Source: Propionibacteriaceae bacterium
Lineage (GTDB): Bacteria; Actinomycetota; Actinomycetes; Propionibacteriales; Propionibacteriaceae
Length of the DNA: 58,040 bases
Assembly: GCA_031267645.1 (NCBI GenBank)
Contig: JAIRYW010000036.1
Span: 1-58,040, forward strand
Direction of reading: 5' to 3'
The position numbers and the translations under genes are program-made. Each line of letters opens with the position of its first letter. The first letter of the stretch is position 1. The notes under the pieces are model-generated. The model saw nothing but the letters and a program-made list of their open reading frames with translations, was not told the DNA's origin and made no database searches. Shown piece by piece: positions 25,966 to 35,485 of the stretch.

Positions 25966-27651
25966 TCAGGAGGTGAAGCCGACGTCCTCCCAGCGCAGGG
26001 TGGCCCAGGCGGTGGGGCCCAGGTTGGCCAGCTGGGGGACGGCGGTCCAGGTCTCCGGCAGGGCGTACAAAGGCAGCAAGACGACGTCGCGCCACAGGAT
26101 GTTGACGGCCGAGGCCAGCAGGGTGGCGCGGGTGTCGGGGTCCATCACCTGGGTGGCCGATTCGAGCAGGGAGTCGACCGTCTGGCTGGAGTAGCCGGTC
26201 GGGTTCGAGGCGGAGCCGCTGGTGAACCAGTCGGCCAGCCCCTGGGCCGGGTAGATCGAGTTGGACCAAGTCAGCGTCACCAGGTCGAAGGCGCCGGAGC
26301 GGATCAAGTCGACGGCGGGGCCCGGCTCGACCACTAACTCGACGGCGCAGCCGAGGCTGGTCAGCTGGGCCGCGATCTGCAGGGCGTCGGCTTCGCCGTC
26401 CGGGTCGTCGGCCGAGCGGCCCAGGCGCAGGCTGAGGGGCTGGCCGTCGCGCTGGCGGCGGCCGTCCGGGCCGACCGTCCAGCCGGCCTGGTCCAACCAA
26501 GCCTGAGCCGACTCCAGGTCCGGGCCCAACCCGACGGTCTGGCTCAAGTCGGTGTAACGGGACTGACCCGGTTGCCAGGCCAAGTTGTCTACGGTCTGAG
26601 CCGTCCAGTCCAGGCCGGCCAGGGCCGACTGGCCGATCCGGGAACGGTCCAACCCCACCAGGATGGCTTGCCGGACCCGCCGGTCGGCCAGAGGCGAGTC
26701 GGTCTGGGCCAGGCTGAGGGCGCGCCAGGTCAAACTGGGGGCGCGGCGGATCTGGGCCTGCTCGCGCCGTTCGGCGGCGACGTGCAGGCTGGGGCTGAGG
26801 CCGATCGGCCAGACGTCGATCTGCTGGCGGTCGAAGGCTTCGACCAGTTGGTCCTGGGCCAGCAGCTGGAAGGTCAAGCCGTCCAGCAAGGGGTTGGCCC
26901 CCCACCAGTGGGGGTTGGGCTGGAGTTCGATCCAGCCGTTGTCGGCCTCGACCGCCACCGCCGTGAAGGGACCGGCCCACCAGCCCGGTTGGTCCGACGG
27001 GTCGGTCCAGCCGGAGTCGAAGGCTTCGGCCGTGGCCACCGACTCGGCCCGGGCCGGGCCGTGCGGGAAGGTCAAGGGCCAAGCCGGGTACGACCCGTCG
27101 TAGGTGACTTGGACGTCGCCCGGCTCGGGGCCGGCCTCGACCGACCGGACGCGGTCGAAGCCGGCGTCGGCCGGGCAGCGCCGGGCCAGGTCGCCGGCGC
27201 AGGCGGCGAAGGTGGCCTGGAAGTCGGCCAGACCGATCGGCTGGCCGTCGCCCCAGCGGATCTCCGGGTTGAGGTGGTAGACCACCACCGTGTCGGGGTC
27301 GGTCGTGACGGTGGGCGGCTCCACCAGCCAATCCGGGTTCGCCTGCAGGCCGCCCGAGGCGGTGATGTCGAACATGTTCGAGCGCAGGGCATCGAACAAC
27401 CATTCGGTCGCTTGGTCGGCCGGGGCGGCCCAGGGGTTCCACTGCTGGGGCCATTCGGTCAGGGCCAGCCGGAGGTGGCCGCCGGGGGCGATCCGGTCGC
27501 GCTCGGTCTGGTTGATGCCCGAGACCGGGCCCAGGGCGGTCGTCTGCGGGGTCGAGGTGGGGTCGGGCTCCGGCTCCGGGCCGGGGCCGCAAGCGCTCAG
27601 GGCCAAGACCAAGGCGAGGACGGCTGCACTCGCGCGTCCGACCCATGCCAT
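25966..27651 (-). CDS. Peptide/nickel-type ABC transporter substrate-binding lipoprotein (SBP family 5)
   Basis: A 561-aa exported lipoprotein: signal peptide with lipobox LSAC (Cys21), then an acidic Pro/Glu/Thr linker and the family-5 binding fold. Recognisable pieces are HLNPEIRWGDGQPIGLADF, the LADRRVRQAILVGLDR motif and the C-terminal IYPAQGLADWFTSGSASNP region. It binds oligopeptides or similar ligands outside the cell. No permease or ATPase of the Opp type is adjacent, so it is an orphan. A TAGTCT hexamer 7 nt before the ATG suggests a leaderless or very short-leader transcript. Confidence 0.88.
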   Translation of the reverse strand: MAWVGRASAAVLALVLALSACGPGPEPEPDPTSTPQTTALGPVSGINQTERDRIAPGGHLRLALTEWPQQWNPWAAPADQATEWLFDALRSNMFDITASGGLQANPDWLVEPPTVTTDPDTVVVYHLNPEIRWGDGQPIGLADFQATFAACAGDLARRCPADAGFDRVRSVEAGPEPGDVQVTYDGSYPAWPLTFPHGPARAESVATAEAFDSGWTDPSDQPGWWAGPFTAVAVEADNGWIELQPNPHWWGANPLLDGLTFQLLAQDQLVEAFDRQQIDVWPIGLSPSLHVAAERREQAQIRRAPSLTWRALSLAQTDSPLADRRVRQAILVGLDRSRIGQSALAGLDWTAQTVDNLAWQPGQSRYTDLSQTVGLGPDLESAQAWLDQAGWTVGPDGRRQRDGQPLSLRLGRSADDPDGEADALQIAAQLTSLGCAVELVVEPGPAVDLIRSGAFDLVTLTWSNSIYPAQGLADWFTSGSASNPTGYSSQTVDSLLESATQVMDPDTRATLLASAVNILWRDVVLLPLYALPETWTAVPQLANLGPTAWATLRWEDVGFTS

Positions 27652-27706
27652 GGCTCCCAGACTAGTCCGCTCGGTCGACCGGACCCGGCTGGGCGGGCGG
27701 GGGCGG

Positions 27707-28459
27707 TCAGGCTCGCAGCCGGGCGAAGACCTGGCCGATGGGCTCGGTCACGACCAGGTCGGCCCGGCGTCCACCGGCCCCGGACCGGTTCACCACCGCC
27801 AACCGCCGACCTTGGAAGTGGTCCACCAGACCGGCCGCCGGGTAGACCACCAGCGAGGTGCCGCCGATGATCAGGCAGTCGGCCTGGCGGATGGCGTCGA
27901 GGGCGGCGGCGATGGTGCCGGAGTCCAGCGGATCCTCGTACAACACCACGTCTGGTTGGACTGTTCCGCCGCAGGGGCAGCGCGGTGGAGCGGTCCCCTC
28001 CATCACCTGGGCCAGGCTGAAGGAGCGGCCGCAGCGCCGGCAGTGGTTGCGGTGGACCGAGCCGTGCAACTCGATCACGTCGACGGAGCCGGCGGCTTGG
28101 TGCAGGCCGTCGATGTTCTGGGTCACGATCGCCCGCAGCCGTCCGGCCCGTTCCAGCTCGGCCAGCTTGAGGTGGGCCGGGTTGGGTTGGGCCTCGGGGT
28201 GCAGGACGCGGTCGCGGTAGAAACGGAAGAATTGGTCCGGCCGGTCCTCGAAGAAGGTGCGCGACAGGATCGTCTCGGGTGGGAAATCGTATTGTTGGGA
28301 GTAGAGGCCGTCCTGGCTGCGGAAGTCAGGGATGCCCGACTCGGTCGAGACCCCGGCGCCGCCGAAGAAGACCAGCCGCCGGCTGGCGTCGATCATGGTT
28401 TGCAGGGCTTGGACCGCCTGGTCGAGATCGGCCGGCCGGTCGCCGAGGTCCGCTGTCAT
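27707..28459 (-). CDS. cobB: NAD-dependent protein deacylase (sirtuin)
   Basis: A 250-aa class I/III sirtuin that removes acyl groups from lysines using NAD. It has GAGVSTESGIPDFRS near the N-terminus, the TQNIDGLH motif, catalytic His in VIELHGSVHRNHC, and a zinc ribbon of four cysteines (CRRC and CPC). C-terminal GTSLVVYPAAGL completes the NAD site. It may share a transcript with the mshA-mshB pair upstream (60-nt gap), although this is only spacing evidence. Confidence 0.92.
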   Translation of the reverse strand: MTADLGDRPADLDQAVQALQTMIDASRRLVFFGGAGVSTESGIPDFRSQDGLYSQQYDFPPETILSRTFFEDRPDQFFRFYRDRVLHPEAQPNPAHLKLAELERAGRLRAIVTQNIDGLHQAAGSVDVIELHGSVHRNHCRRCGRSFSLAQVMEGTAPPRCPCGGTVQPDVVLYEDPLDSGTIAAALDAIRQADCLIIGGTSLVVYPAAGLVDHFQGRRLAVVNRSGAGGRRADLVVTEPIGQVFARLRA

Positions 28460-28519
28460 GGGGCCATCTTGGCGCCCGCCGACCGCCGGGGTCCGCTGCG
28501 GCGGCGTGGGACGGCCGGC

Positions 28520-29287
28520 TCAGGCGGCTTGGGCTGGCTCGGCCGGCCAATCCGGGGGGTACGGCCACAGCCCCAGCCGGGTCTGCAGGGGGTCGATCTG
28601 GCCGCCGACGTGCAAGACGCCCCGCTCGGTCAATTTGAATTGGCTGGCGTAGCAGCTGTGGGCGGCCAGCAGCCGGTCGTGGTCCACGCCGGCCTCGAAC
28701 CAGGTCGCCTGGGTGGCCGCTTGGGGGTCGGGCACGCCCCGGCCCAGGTGGTCCGGCGAATGGACGATCTGGGCCCAGGGCAGCCCGGTCAGGCGGGCCG
28801 CCGCGACCATGGCGTGGTGGCAACGTATGTGGTCGGGATGGCAGTAGCCGCCGTGGCGGTCGTACGACACCAAGAGATCGGGCCGCCAGTGCTGGATGGC
28901 CTGGGCCACGTCGGTCGCGACTTCGGGCAGGGGGGCTCGGGACAGGGCGTTGGTGGGGGCGTGACGGCTCGGACCGGCCACCGTGGCGGTCACCCAGGCC
29001 ATGCCGGAGTCGCCGTAGCGGCGCCCGGAACGGCCCGGCTCCCGGTTCGGGGAACAACCCAAGAAACCGGCGTCGACCGCCCCCAGCTCGGCCAAGGCCT
29101 GGGCCCGCTCGGCCAGCCGCCGGCTGGCCAAAGCCTGAGGGTCGGCCGGCGGGTTCGGTCCGCCCTGCTCGCCCCGGGTGGCGGTCAGAACCAGGCACTC
29201 CTGGCCCAGCCGGCGTAGCGCCAGGATCAAGCTGCCGGAGACCAGGGTCTCGTCGTCCGGGTGGGCGTGCAGGAAGAGGAACCTCAT
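28520..29287 (-). CDS. mshB: N-acetyl-glucosaminyl-inositol deacetylase (PIG-L/LmbE family)
   Basis: A 255-aa zinc deacetylase for mycothiol synthesis, which removes the acetyl group from GlcNAc-inositol to expose the amine for cysteine ligation. The zinc motif is HAHPDDE at residues 8-14, and the third ligand is the His in GGYCHPDH. The RYGDSGMAW segment resembles MshB more than the amidase Mca. It is shorter than the ~300 aa of mycobacterial MshB. ATG 29285-29287 overlaps the stop of the glycosyltransferase gene by four bases. Mca or a bacillithiol-type deacetylase is the alternative. Confidence 0.78.
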   Translation of the reverse strand: MRFLFLHAHPDDETLVSGSLILALRRLGQECLVLTATRGEQGGPNPPADPQALASRRLAERAQALAELGAVDAGFLGCSPNREPGRSGRRYGDSGMAWVTATVAGPSRHAPTNALSRAPLPEVATDVAQAIQHWRPDLLVSYDRHGGYCHPDHIRCHHAMVAAARLTGLPWAQIVHSPDHLGRGVPDPQAATQATWFEAGVDHDRLLAAHSCYASQFKLTERGVLHVGGQIDPLQTRLGLWPYPPDWPAEPAQAA

Positions 29288-30522
29288 TTCGATGCCACCT
29301 CCGAATCCAAGAGTTGGTGGTACAGCCGGTCGAGCTGCTCGGCCATGCCCTCCCAGGTGAAGCGACGGGCGTGCACCTCGGCCACCACTCCCATGCGCCG
29401 GAGCAAGCGCTGGTTGCCGAGTAATTTCATCATCGCCACTCCCCAGTCCTCCGGTTGACGCGAGTCCATCAGTTGGCCGGATTCGCCATGCACCACGGCC
29501 TCGCGCAGTCCGCCGGCGGCGGCCGCGATGACCGGCGTGCCGCAGGCGGCCGACTCCAAGGCCACCAGGCCGAAGGTCTCGGAGTGGCTGGGCACCAGGG
29601 TGAGGCGGGCTTGGCGCAGCAGACCGGCCAGGCTGGGCCGGTCCTGGGCCCCGATGAAGCTGACGTACGGCTCCAGCTCCAGATCGGCCGTCAGCTGACG
29701 CAGGTGGTCGCTGTAGGCGGCGAAATCGGGGCTGTCGGCCCCGGCGATGACGAGGTCGGGCCGGATGCACTCGCTGACCTGGGACAGACCGGCGATGGCC
29801 AGGTCCGGGCCTTTGAGGGGCTGGAGGCGGGCGGCGAAGAAGGCGTAGCCCCGCCCGTGGGGAGCCAAGCGGGCTTCCAGAGCGGGGTCGAACTGGTCCG
29901 GGCCGAGGGGGTGGAAGAGGGCGTGGTCGACGCCGGGCGGCACGATGGCGACCCGGTCGGGATCGGCCCCGCACCGCTCGATGACAGTGCCGGCCTCAGC
30001 CGCCGAGATCGCCACCACCAGGTCGGACTCGACTGCCAGCCGGGCCTCGCCGGGCACACGGGCGGGCGACTCGGGCGGCTCGCCCTCGCTCAGGGCGGAG
30101 CCGGGGCGGGCGGCCACGGAATGGTAGCTCTGGGCGTGCGGCACGCCCCAGGCCCGGGCCCAAGGCAGGGCGGCCAGGCCGGACATCCAGTGGTGGGAGT
30201 GGATCAGGTCGTAAGGCTGGAGCTGGCCCAGCCCGGCCGAGAACTGGGGGATGTGGGCGTCGATGGCCGATTTGGCCAGGGGTCGGAGCGGGCCGGCGTC
30301 GAGGTGGATCAGGTCGACGCCGGGGCCCAGGGCTTGGCGGTCGGGTTGGGCCGGGTCGCAGCGGCGGGTGATGATGTCGACGCGGTGGCCGAGGGCGGCC
30401 AGGGACTGGGCCAGGTGCAGCTCCACCACGTTCATGCCGCCCGCGTCGCCCGATCCGATCGAATCGACCGGTGAGGTGTGCATCGAGACCATGGCGACAC
30501 GCAGCCGCCGACGAACGCGCAT
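29284..30522 (-). CDS. mshA: D-inositol-3-phosphate glycosyltransferase (mycothiol step 1)
   Basis: A 412-aa GT-B family 4 glycosyltransferase that joins UDP-GlcNAc to inositol-3-phosphate, the committed step of mycothiol synthesis. The N-terminus has HTSPVDSIGSGDAGGMNVVE, matching the MshA HTSP...GDAGGMNVY signature. The donor-site E-x7-E motif is in SHSETFGLVALESAACGTPV. It forms a two-gene operon with mshB. The hexamer TACAGT ends 6 nt before the ATG, so the mRNA is probably leaderless. Another GT4 enzyme is possible, but the MshA signature and the neighbour agree. Confidence 0.82.
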   Translation of the reverse strand: MRVRRRLRVAMVSMHTSPVDSIGSGDAGGMNVVELHLAQSLAALGHRVDIITRRCDPAQPDRQALGPGVDLIHLDAGPLRPLAKSAIDAHIPQFSAGLGQLQPYDLIHSHHWMSGLAALPWARAWGVPHAQSYHSVAARPGSALSEGEPPESPARVPGEARLAVESDLVVAISAAEAGTVIERCGADPDRVAIVPPGVDHALFHPLGPDQFDPALEARLAPHGRGYAFFAARLQPLKGPDLAIAGLSQVSECIRPDLVIAGADSPDFAAYSDHLRQLTADLELEPYVSFIGAQDRPSLAGLLRQARLTLVPSHSETFGLVALESAACGTPVIAAAAGGLREAVVHGESGQLMDSRQPEDWGVAMMKLLGNQRLLRRMGVVAEVHARRFTWEGMAEQLDRLYHQLLDSEVASK

Positions 30523-30528
30523 GGCGGA

Positions 30529-30534
30529 ACTGTA
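30529..30534 (-). promoter_or_regulatory. -10 box of mshA, probable leaderless start
   Basis: TACAGT on the minus strand, 6 nt upstream of the mshA ATG. It fits the TANNNT pattern; a start site at or next to the ATG would leave no 5' leader. No clear -35. Confidence 0.45.
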
Positions 30535-30603
30535 CCTCGGACTGGCAACCGGTCCGACCAGGGTCCGTGGCGGCTGTCAGTCGGGCCGGGCAAGATAAGG
30601 TCG

Positions 30604-33600
30604 ATGACTGATTCGCCGCTCGCCTTCAGCCCGGACACCCGGGCCTGGTTCGCCTCCGCCCTGGGTCAGCCGACCGAGGCTCAGAGCCAAGCTTGGGCCG
30701 CCATCGCCTCGGGCCAGCACACCTTGGTCATCGCGCCGACCGGGTCGGGCAAGACCTTGGCCGCCTTCCTGTGGAGTCTGGACCGCCTGTTGACCCGGCC
30801 GCCCCAGAGCCAGGCCGAGGCCTGCCGAGTGTTGTACATCTCCCCCCTGAAAGCGCTGGCGAGTGACGTCCGGCACAATCTGGACGCTCCTTTGGAGGGT
30901 ATCCGGCGGCAGGCGGCGGCGGTCGGCCGACAGCTGGCCCCGGTCCGGGTGGCCTTGCGCACCGGCGACACCCCGGCTCCCCAACGGCGCCACTTCGCCC
31001 GGCATCCGGCCGACATCCTGGTCACCACGCCGGAGTCGCTCTACCTGATCTTGACCTCCCAGGCCCGGCACAGCCTGGTCGGCGTCGAGACGGTGGTGGT
31101 GGACGAGATCCACTCCCTGGTGGGGAGCAAGAGGGGGGCCCACCTGGCGGTCTCTTTGGAGCGGTTGGACGAGCTGCTGGCCCGTCCGGCCCAACGGGTC
31201 GGATTGTCCGCCACGGTCAGACCGGTCGACCAGGTGGCCCATTTCTTGGCCGGCGGCCGCCCGGTCACGACGGTGGCCCCGCCCTCCGCCAAACGCTGGC
31301 GGCTCGACATCGTCGGCCCGACGCCGGACCTGTCCGACCTGGCCGCCGAGACCGCCGACCGGCCCTCGGCTAAGCCAGTCGGCCGGCCCCGCCCGCCCTC
31401 GGTCTGGCCCGACCTGATCGAGCGTCTGACCGACCTGGTGGCTCAGCACCGTTCGACTCTGGTCTTCGTCAATTCGCGCCAAGTGGCGGAGCGGGTGACA
31501 GCGCGTCTGAACGAGGCCTGGCAGGCCCGCCAGACGGGTTCGCCGGGGGCGGTGGCTCCGGCGGACGACGAGGCCTTGCCCGCCGGGTACATCGGCCAAA
31601 CCCAGATCGCGGCCGGGGCCCCGCCGGTCGCCATGGCCCACCACGGCTCCCTCTCCCAGGAGCGTCGCCGCCTGGTCGAAGACGACCTCAAAGTCGGCCG
31701 GCTGCGCGCCGTGGTGGCGACCAGTTCGCTCGAGCTGGGCATCGACATGGGGGCCATCGACCTGGTGGTCCAGATCGAGGCCCCCATGTCGGTGGCCGCG
31801 GGCTTGCAACGGGTGGGCCGGGCCGGCCACCAGGTCGGAGCGGTCTCGCACGGCGTCCTCTTCCCCAAGCACCAAGGCGACCTGGTGACCTTGACCGTGG
31901 TGACCGAGAGGATGCGCCAAGGTCAGATCGAAGCCGTCCGACCGATGGTCAACCCGCTCGACGTGCTGGCCCAACAGATCGTGGCCATGGTGGCGATGGA
32001 CGACTGGCCGGTGGAGCGGCTGGGGGCGCTGCTGCGCCGATCCGCCCCCTTCGAACGGCTCAGCCGCCGGCTGTTGGACTCGGTCTTGGACATGCTGTCC
32101 GGAGCCAGCCCGACCCACGACTTCGACGGGTTGAGCCCCCGCTTGGTCTGGGACCGCCTCAGCGACACCCTGTCCCGTCGGCGGGGCAGCCAACGTCTGG
32201 CCGTCACCTCGGGCGGCACCATCCCCGACCGCGGGCTCTACCCGGTCTTCCTGGACGACCCGACCGGAGCCGGCCGACGGGTGGGCGAGTTGGACGAGGA
32301 GATGGTCTTCGAGTCCCGGGTCGGCGACATCATCACCTTGGGCTCCAGCTCTTGGCGCATCCGCCAGATCACACCGGACCGGGTGACGGTCGACCCGGCG
32401 CCCGGATCGGCCGCCCGCCTGCCCTTCTGGAAGGGCGACTCGGTCGGCCGCCCGGTCGAGCTGGGCCTGGCCATCGGGGCCTTCGTCCGCCGGCTGGGGG
32501 CTCTGGACCAGCCGGCCGCCCGCCAAGCCTTGGCCCAAGCCGGCCTCGACCAGTGGGCGGCCGACAATCTGCTGAATTACCTGGCCGATCAGCGGGCGGC
32601 CGTCGGTCCGCTGGCGGACGACCGCACCATCGTGGTGGAGAGTTGTCGGGACGAGACGGGCGGCTGGCGGGTGGCGCTGTGCTCGCCTCTGGGCGGGCGC
32701 GTCCTGACGCCCTGGTCGCTGTTGATCGGGGCCAGCTTGAGGCGGCGCTTCGGGCTGGACGTTCAGTCGATGGCGACCGACGACGGCATCGTCATGCGCC
32801 TGCCTGGAGCGCTTGACCCGGACCGATCCGACTGGGACGACCCTCTGGGCGGCTCCGGCGGCCCGGCCCCCAGTTTGCTGTCCCACCTGGTCTTCGCGCC
32901 CGACCAGGTGACCGAGGAGGTCACCCGGGAACTGGCCAACTCTTCCCATTTCGCCACTCGTTTCCGCCAGTGCGCCGCCCGGGCCCTGCTCCTGCCCCGG
33001 CCCCAGCCGGGCAAGCGCCAACCGCTGTGGCAGGCCCGCAACCGGTCCGCCCAATTGCTGGCTTTGGCCGGCCAATGGCCCGACTTCCCGATCATGGCGG
33101 AGGCGGTCCGGGAGTGTCTGCGCGACGATTTCGACCTGCCCGCCCTGATCGACCTGATGGAGCGCCTGCGCCGAGGCCAGGTCGAGTTGGTCGAGGTCAC
33201 GACGCCCCAGCCCTCGCCCTTCGCCCGTTCGGTCATGTTCGGTTACGTCGGTCTGTTCATGTACGACGCCGACACGCCTCTGGCTGACCTCAGGGCGGCC
33301 GCCCTGACGGTCGATCCGGCTTTGTTGGCTGATCTGCTGCCGGGCCAGCCCGAGGCCGATCCGGCCGATGCGATCGACCCGGCGGTGCTACGTCGGACGG
33401 TGGACGAGTTGCAGCGCCTGACCGACCGTCGGCGGGCCCGTGACCAGGATGAATTGGTCGACCTGGTGCGCGCCCTGGGGCCGATCTCGACCGCCGAGCT
33501 GGTCCGTCGGACCACCCCCCAGACGGCCGACCGGACGCCGGACCTATTGTCCCGGCTGGCCGGGGCCGGCCGCTTGGTGGAACTCGACTGGGCCGCCGGC

Positions 33601-35475
33601 CAGCGCCGCTGGTTGGTGGTCGAGGACGCCGGTCGGGCCTCCCGGCTGTGGCCCGACCGCTGGCGAGCGGCCGAGCGGCCCGATCTGCCGGCCGAGCTGA
33701 CCGTGCCCGGGCCCGACCCGCTGGGGGATTTCCTGCGGCGCTACGCCCTCAGCCACGGTCCTTTCACGGCCGACGATTGCGCCGGCTGGCTGGACCTGCC
33801 GCTGGAGCTGGTGCGAGCTGGGCTGGAGGGCCTGGTCCAGGCCTCCAAGCTGATGGCCGGTCGGCTGGGTCCGGGAACTGAGCGCGGGGTCCGACAATAC
33901 GGCGACGTCGAGGTGATGGCCCTGCTGCGGCGGCGCTGTCTGGCTCAGTTGCGGGCCCAGGTGGCACCGGCCCCGGCTTCGGCCTACGCCCGCTTCCTGA
34001 TCGGCTGGCACGGCCTGGACCGGCCCCGCCCCGGCCCGGACGCCGTGCTGCGGGCGGTCGAGCAACTGGCCGGGGCCGCCCTGCCGGCCAGCGCCTGGGA
34101 GACCCTGATCCTGCCCGCCCGGGTGGCCGACTACCAGCCGGCCTGGCTGGACCAGCTGCTGAGCGACGGCCAGGTGGTTTGGCGCGGCCGCGGCCAGGTC
34201 GGTGCGGACGGTTGGGTCAGTCTGGCCCCGGCGGGCTGGACCGACCTGTCGGACGAGCCGGGTCCGGCCCCGGCGGACCCGCTGGACCGGGCCGTGTTGG
34301 CCGTCCTCGGTTCCGGCGGGGCCTACCGCCTGCCGCAGATCGCGGCCCGGCTGCCACCCGATCTGAACGACGGCCGGCCGGTCGGCCAGACCGCTCTGAC
34401 GGACTCGGTCTGGCGGCTGGTCTGGGCCGGTCTGGTGACGGCCGACAGCTTGGCCCCGCTGCGAGCCCGTCTGGCCGCCGGCCGGCCCCGGCACCGGGCC
34501 CCGCGGGCCCCGGCCCAAGCCAGGTGGCGGCGCGGCCCGCGGCTGTCGCTGGGCCTGGACCCCGCCTTCCAGCGCTCGACGCCGGCCGAGGCGGCCGGGC
34601 GCTGGTGTTTGACCGCTCAAGGCGAGAGCCAAGCCGGCCGGGTCGGGCCGCCCGGGGAGCGGGAGCGGGCCCAAGCCCTGCTGGCCCAAGCCGAGATCTT
34701 GCTCGACCGTCATGGCGTCCTGACCCGGGGCGGCGTCCTGGCCGAGGACAGTCCGGGCGGCTTCGCCGCCCTCTACCCCGTCCTACGTCTGGCCGAGGAC
34801 CAGGGCCGTCTGCGCCGGGGATATTTCATCGAGGGCCTCTCGGCCAGCCAATTCGCCTCCACCGAGGCGGTCGAACGATTACGGGCCGCCAATGCCGCCG
34901 ACTCGGCCGACCACGTTGACTCGGCCGATTCCGTCCGGGCCGGTTCGGCCCCGCCTCCGTCCGGCTCAGTTCCGCCTCTGTCCGGCTCGGTTCCGCTTCC
35001 GTCCGGCTCGGTTCCGCCTCTGTCCGGCTCGGTTCCGCCTCCGTCCGACTCGGTTCCGCCCGGCTGGTCCGACGCGGCCCAGTCCGAGCCTGCGGCCGGG
35101 GCGGTCCGGCCGGCTCTGGTCCTGTCCGCTTGCGACCCGGCCAATCCCTACGGCGCCGCGCTGCCCTGGCCGGCCCGACCGGGCCACCAACCGGCGCGGC
35201 GCGGCGGCGGTCTGGTCGCTCTGGCGGAGGACGGCCAACTGCTCGGCTTCGTCGAACGCGGCGGTCACACCGTTTTGACCTGGGACAGCTCGCCCGGCCG
35301 CCTGTCCGCCCTGGCCCAGGGGTTGGCCGCGATGGTCCATCAGGGTCGCTGGGACGGCCTGCGGATCGATCAGATCGACGGACGAGCGGTTTTGACCGAT
35401 CCCCACCCCCTGACCCAGGCTTTGGCCGAGGCTGGTTTCGTGCTCGGCCCCCAAGGTTGGCGGCTGCGCCGCTGA
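30604..35475 (+). CDS. lhr: ATP-dependent helicase Lhr (long form)
   Basis: A 1623-aa superfamily 2 DNA/RNA helicase of the long bacterial Lhr type, implicated in DNA repair. The Lhr core comprises two RecA domains with Walker A APTGSGKT (K50), VVVDEIHSL (motif II DEIH), GLSATVRP (motif III), the HHGSLSQERR and SSLELGIDMG region and RVGRAGHQ (motif VI). A winged-helix and beta-barrel domain follow, then the long C-terminal extension. ATG 30604 with AAGG upstream is used. Near residues 1447-1488 is a low-complexity insert of SGSVPPL-type 7-residue repeats, which makes this protein longer than typical (~1500 aa). Confidence 0.93.
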   Translation: MTDSPLAFSPDTRAWFASALGQPTEAQSQAWAAIASGQHTLVIAPTGSGKTLAAFLWSLDRLLTRPPQSQAEACRVLYISPLKALASDVRHNLDAPLEGIRRQAAAVGRQLAPVRVALRTGDTPAPQRRHFARHPADILVTTPESLYLILTSQARHSLVGVETVVVDEIHSLVGSKRGAHLAVSLERLDELLARPAQRVGLSATVRPVDQVAHFLAGGRPVTTVAPPSAKRWRLDIVGPTPDLSDLAAETADRPSAKPVGRPRPPSVWPDLIERLTDLVAQHRSTLVFVNSRQVAERVTARLNEAWQARQTGSPGAVAPADDEALPAGYIGQTQIAAGAPPVAMAHHGSLSQERRRLVEDDLKVGRLRAVVATSSLELGIDMGAIDLVVQIEAPMSVAAGLQRVGRAGHQVGAVSHGVLFPKHQGDLVTLTVVTERMRQGQIEAVRPMVNPLDVLAQQIVAMVAMDDWPVERLGALLRRSAPFERLSRRLLDSVLDMLSGASPTHDFDGLSPRLVWDRLSDTLSRRRGSQRLAVTSGGTIPDRGLYPVFLDDPTGAGRRVGELDEEMVFESRVGDIITLGSSSWRIRQITPDRVTVDPAPGSAARLPFWKGDSVGRPVELGLAIGAFVRRLGALDQPAARQALAQAGLDQWAADNLLNYLADQRAAVGPLADDRTIVVESCRDETGGWRVALCSPLGGRVLTPWSLLIGASLRRRFGLDVQSMATDDGIVMRLPGALDPDRSDWDDPLGGSGGPAPSLLSHLVFAPDQVTEEVTRELANSSHFATRFRQCAARALLLPRPQPGKRQPLWQARNRSAQLLALAGQWPDFPIMAEAVRECLRDDFDLPALIDLMERLRRGQVELVEVTTPQPSPFARSVMFGYVGLFMYDADTPLADLRAAALTVDPALLADLLPGQPEADPADAIDPAVLRRTVDELQRLTDRRRARDQDELVDLVRALGPISTAELVRRTTPQTADRTPDLLSRLAGAGRLVELDWAAGQRRWLVVEDAGRASRLWPDRWRAAERPDLPAELTVPGPDPLGDFLRRYALSHGPFTADDCAGWLDLPLELVRAGLEGLVQASKLMAGRLGPGTERGVRQYGDVEVMALLRRRCLAQLRAQVAPAPASAYARFLIGWHGLDRPRPGPDAVLRAVEQLAGAALPASAWETLILPARVADYQPAWLDQLLSDGQVVWRGRGQVGADGWVSLAPAGWTDLSDEPGPAPADPLDRAVLAVLGSGGAYRLPQIAARLPPDLNDGRPVGQTALTDSVWRLVWAGLVTADSLAPLRARLAAGRPRHRAPRAPAQARWRRGPRLSLGLDPAFQRSTPAEAAGRWCLTAQGESQAGRVGPPGERERAQALLAQAEILLDRHGVLTRGGVLAEDSPGGFAALYPVLRLAEDQGRLRRGYFIEGLSASQFASTEAVERLRAANAADSADHVDSADSVRAGSAPPPSGSVPPLSGSVPLPSGSVPPLSGSVPPPSDSVPPGWSDAAQSEPAAGAVRPALVLSACDPANPYGAALPWPARPGHQPARRGGGLVALAEDGQLLGFVERGGHTVLTWDSSPGRLSALAQGLAAMVHQGRWDGLRIDQIDGRAVLTDPHPLTQALAEAGFVLGPQGWRLRR
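34942..35067 (+). repeat. 21-bp tandem repeat (6 units) inside lhr
   Basis: Six contiguous 21-nt units starting at 34942, 34963, 34984, 35005, 35026 and 35047; the first and last are degenerate. The core is GGCTCGGTTCCGCCTCTGTC and each unit encodes SGSVPPL or a close variant. The length is divisible by three, so copy-number changes would keep the frame. Confidence 0.9.
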
Positions 35476-35485
35476 CGGCGTCAGT

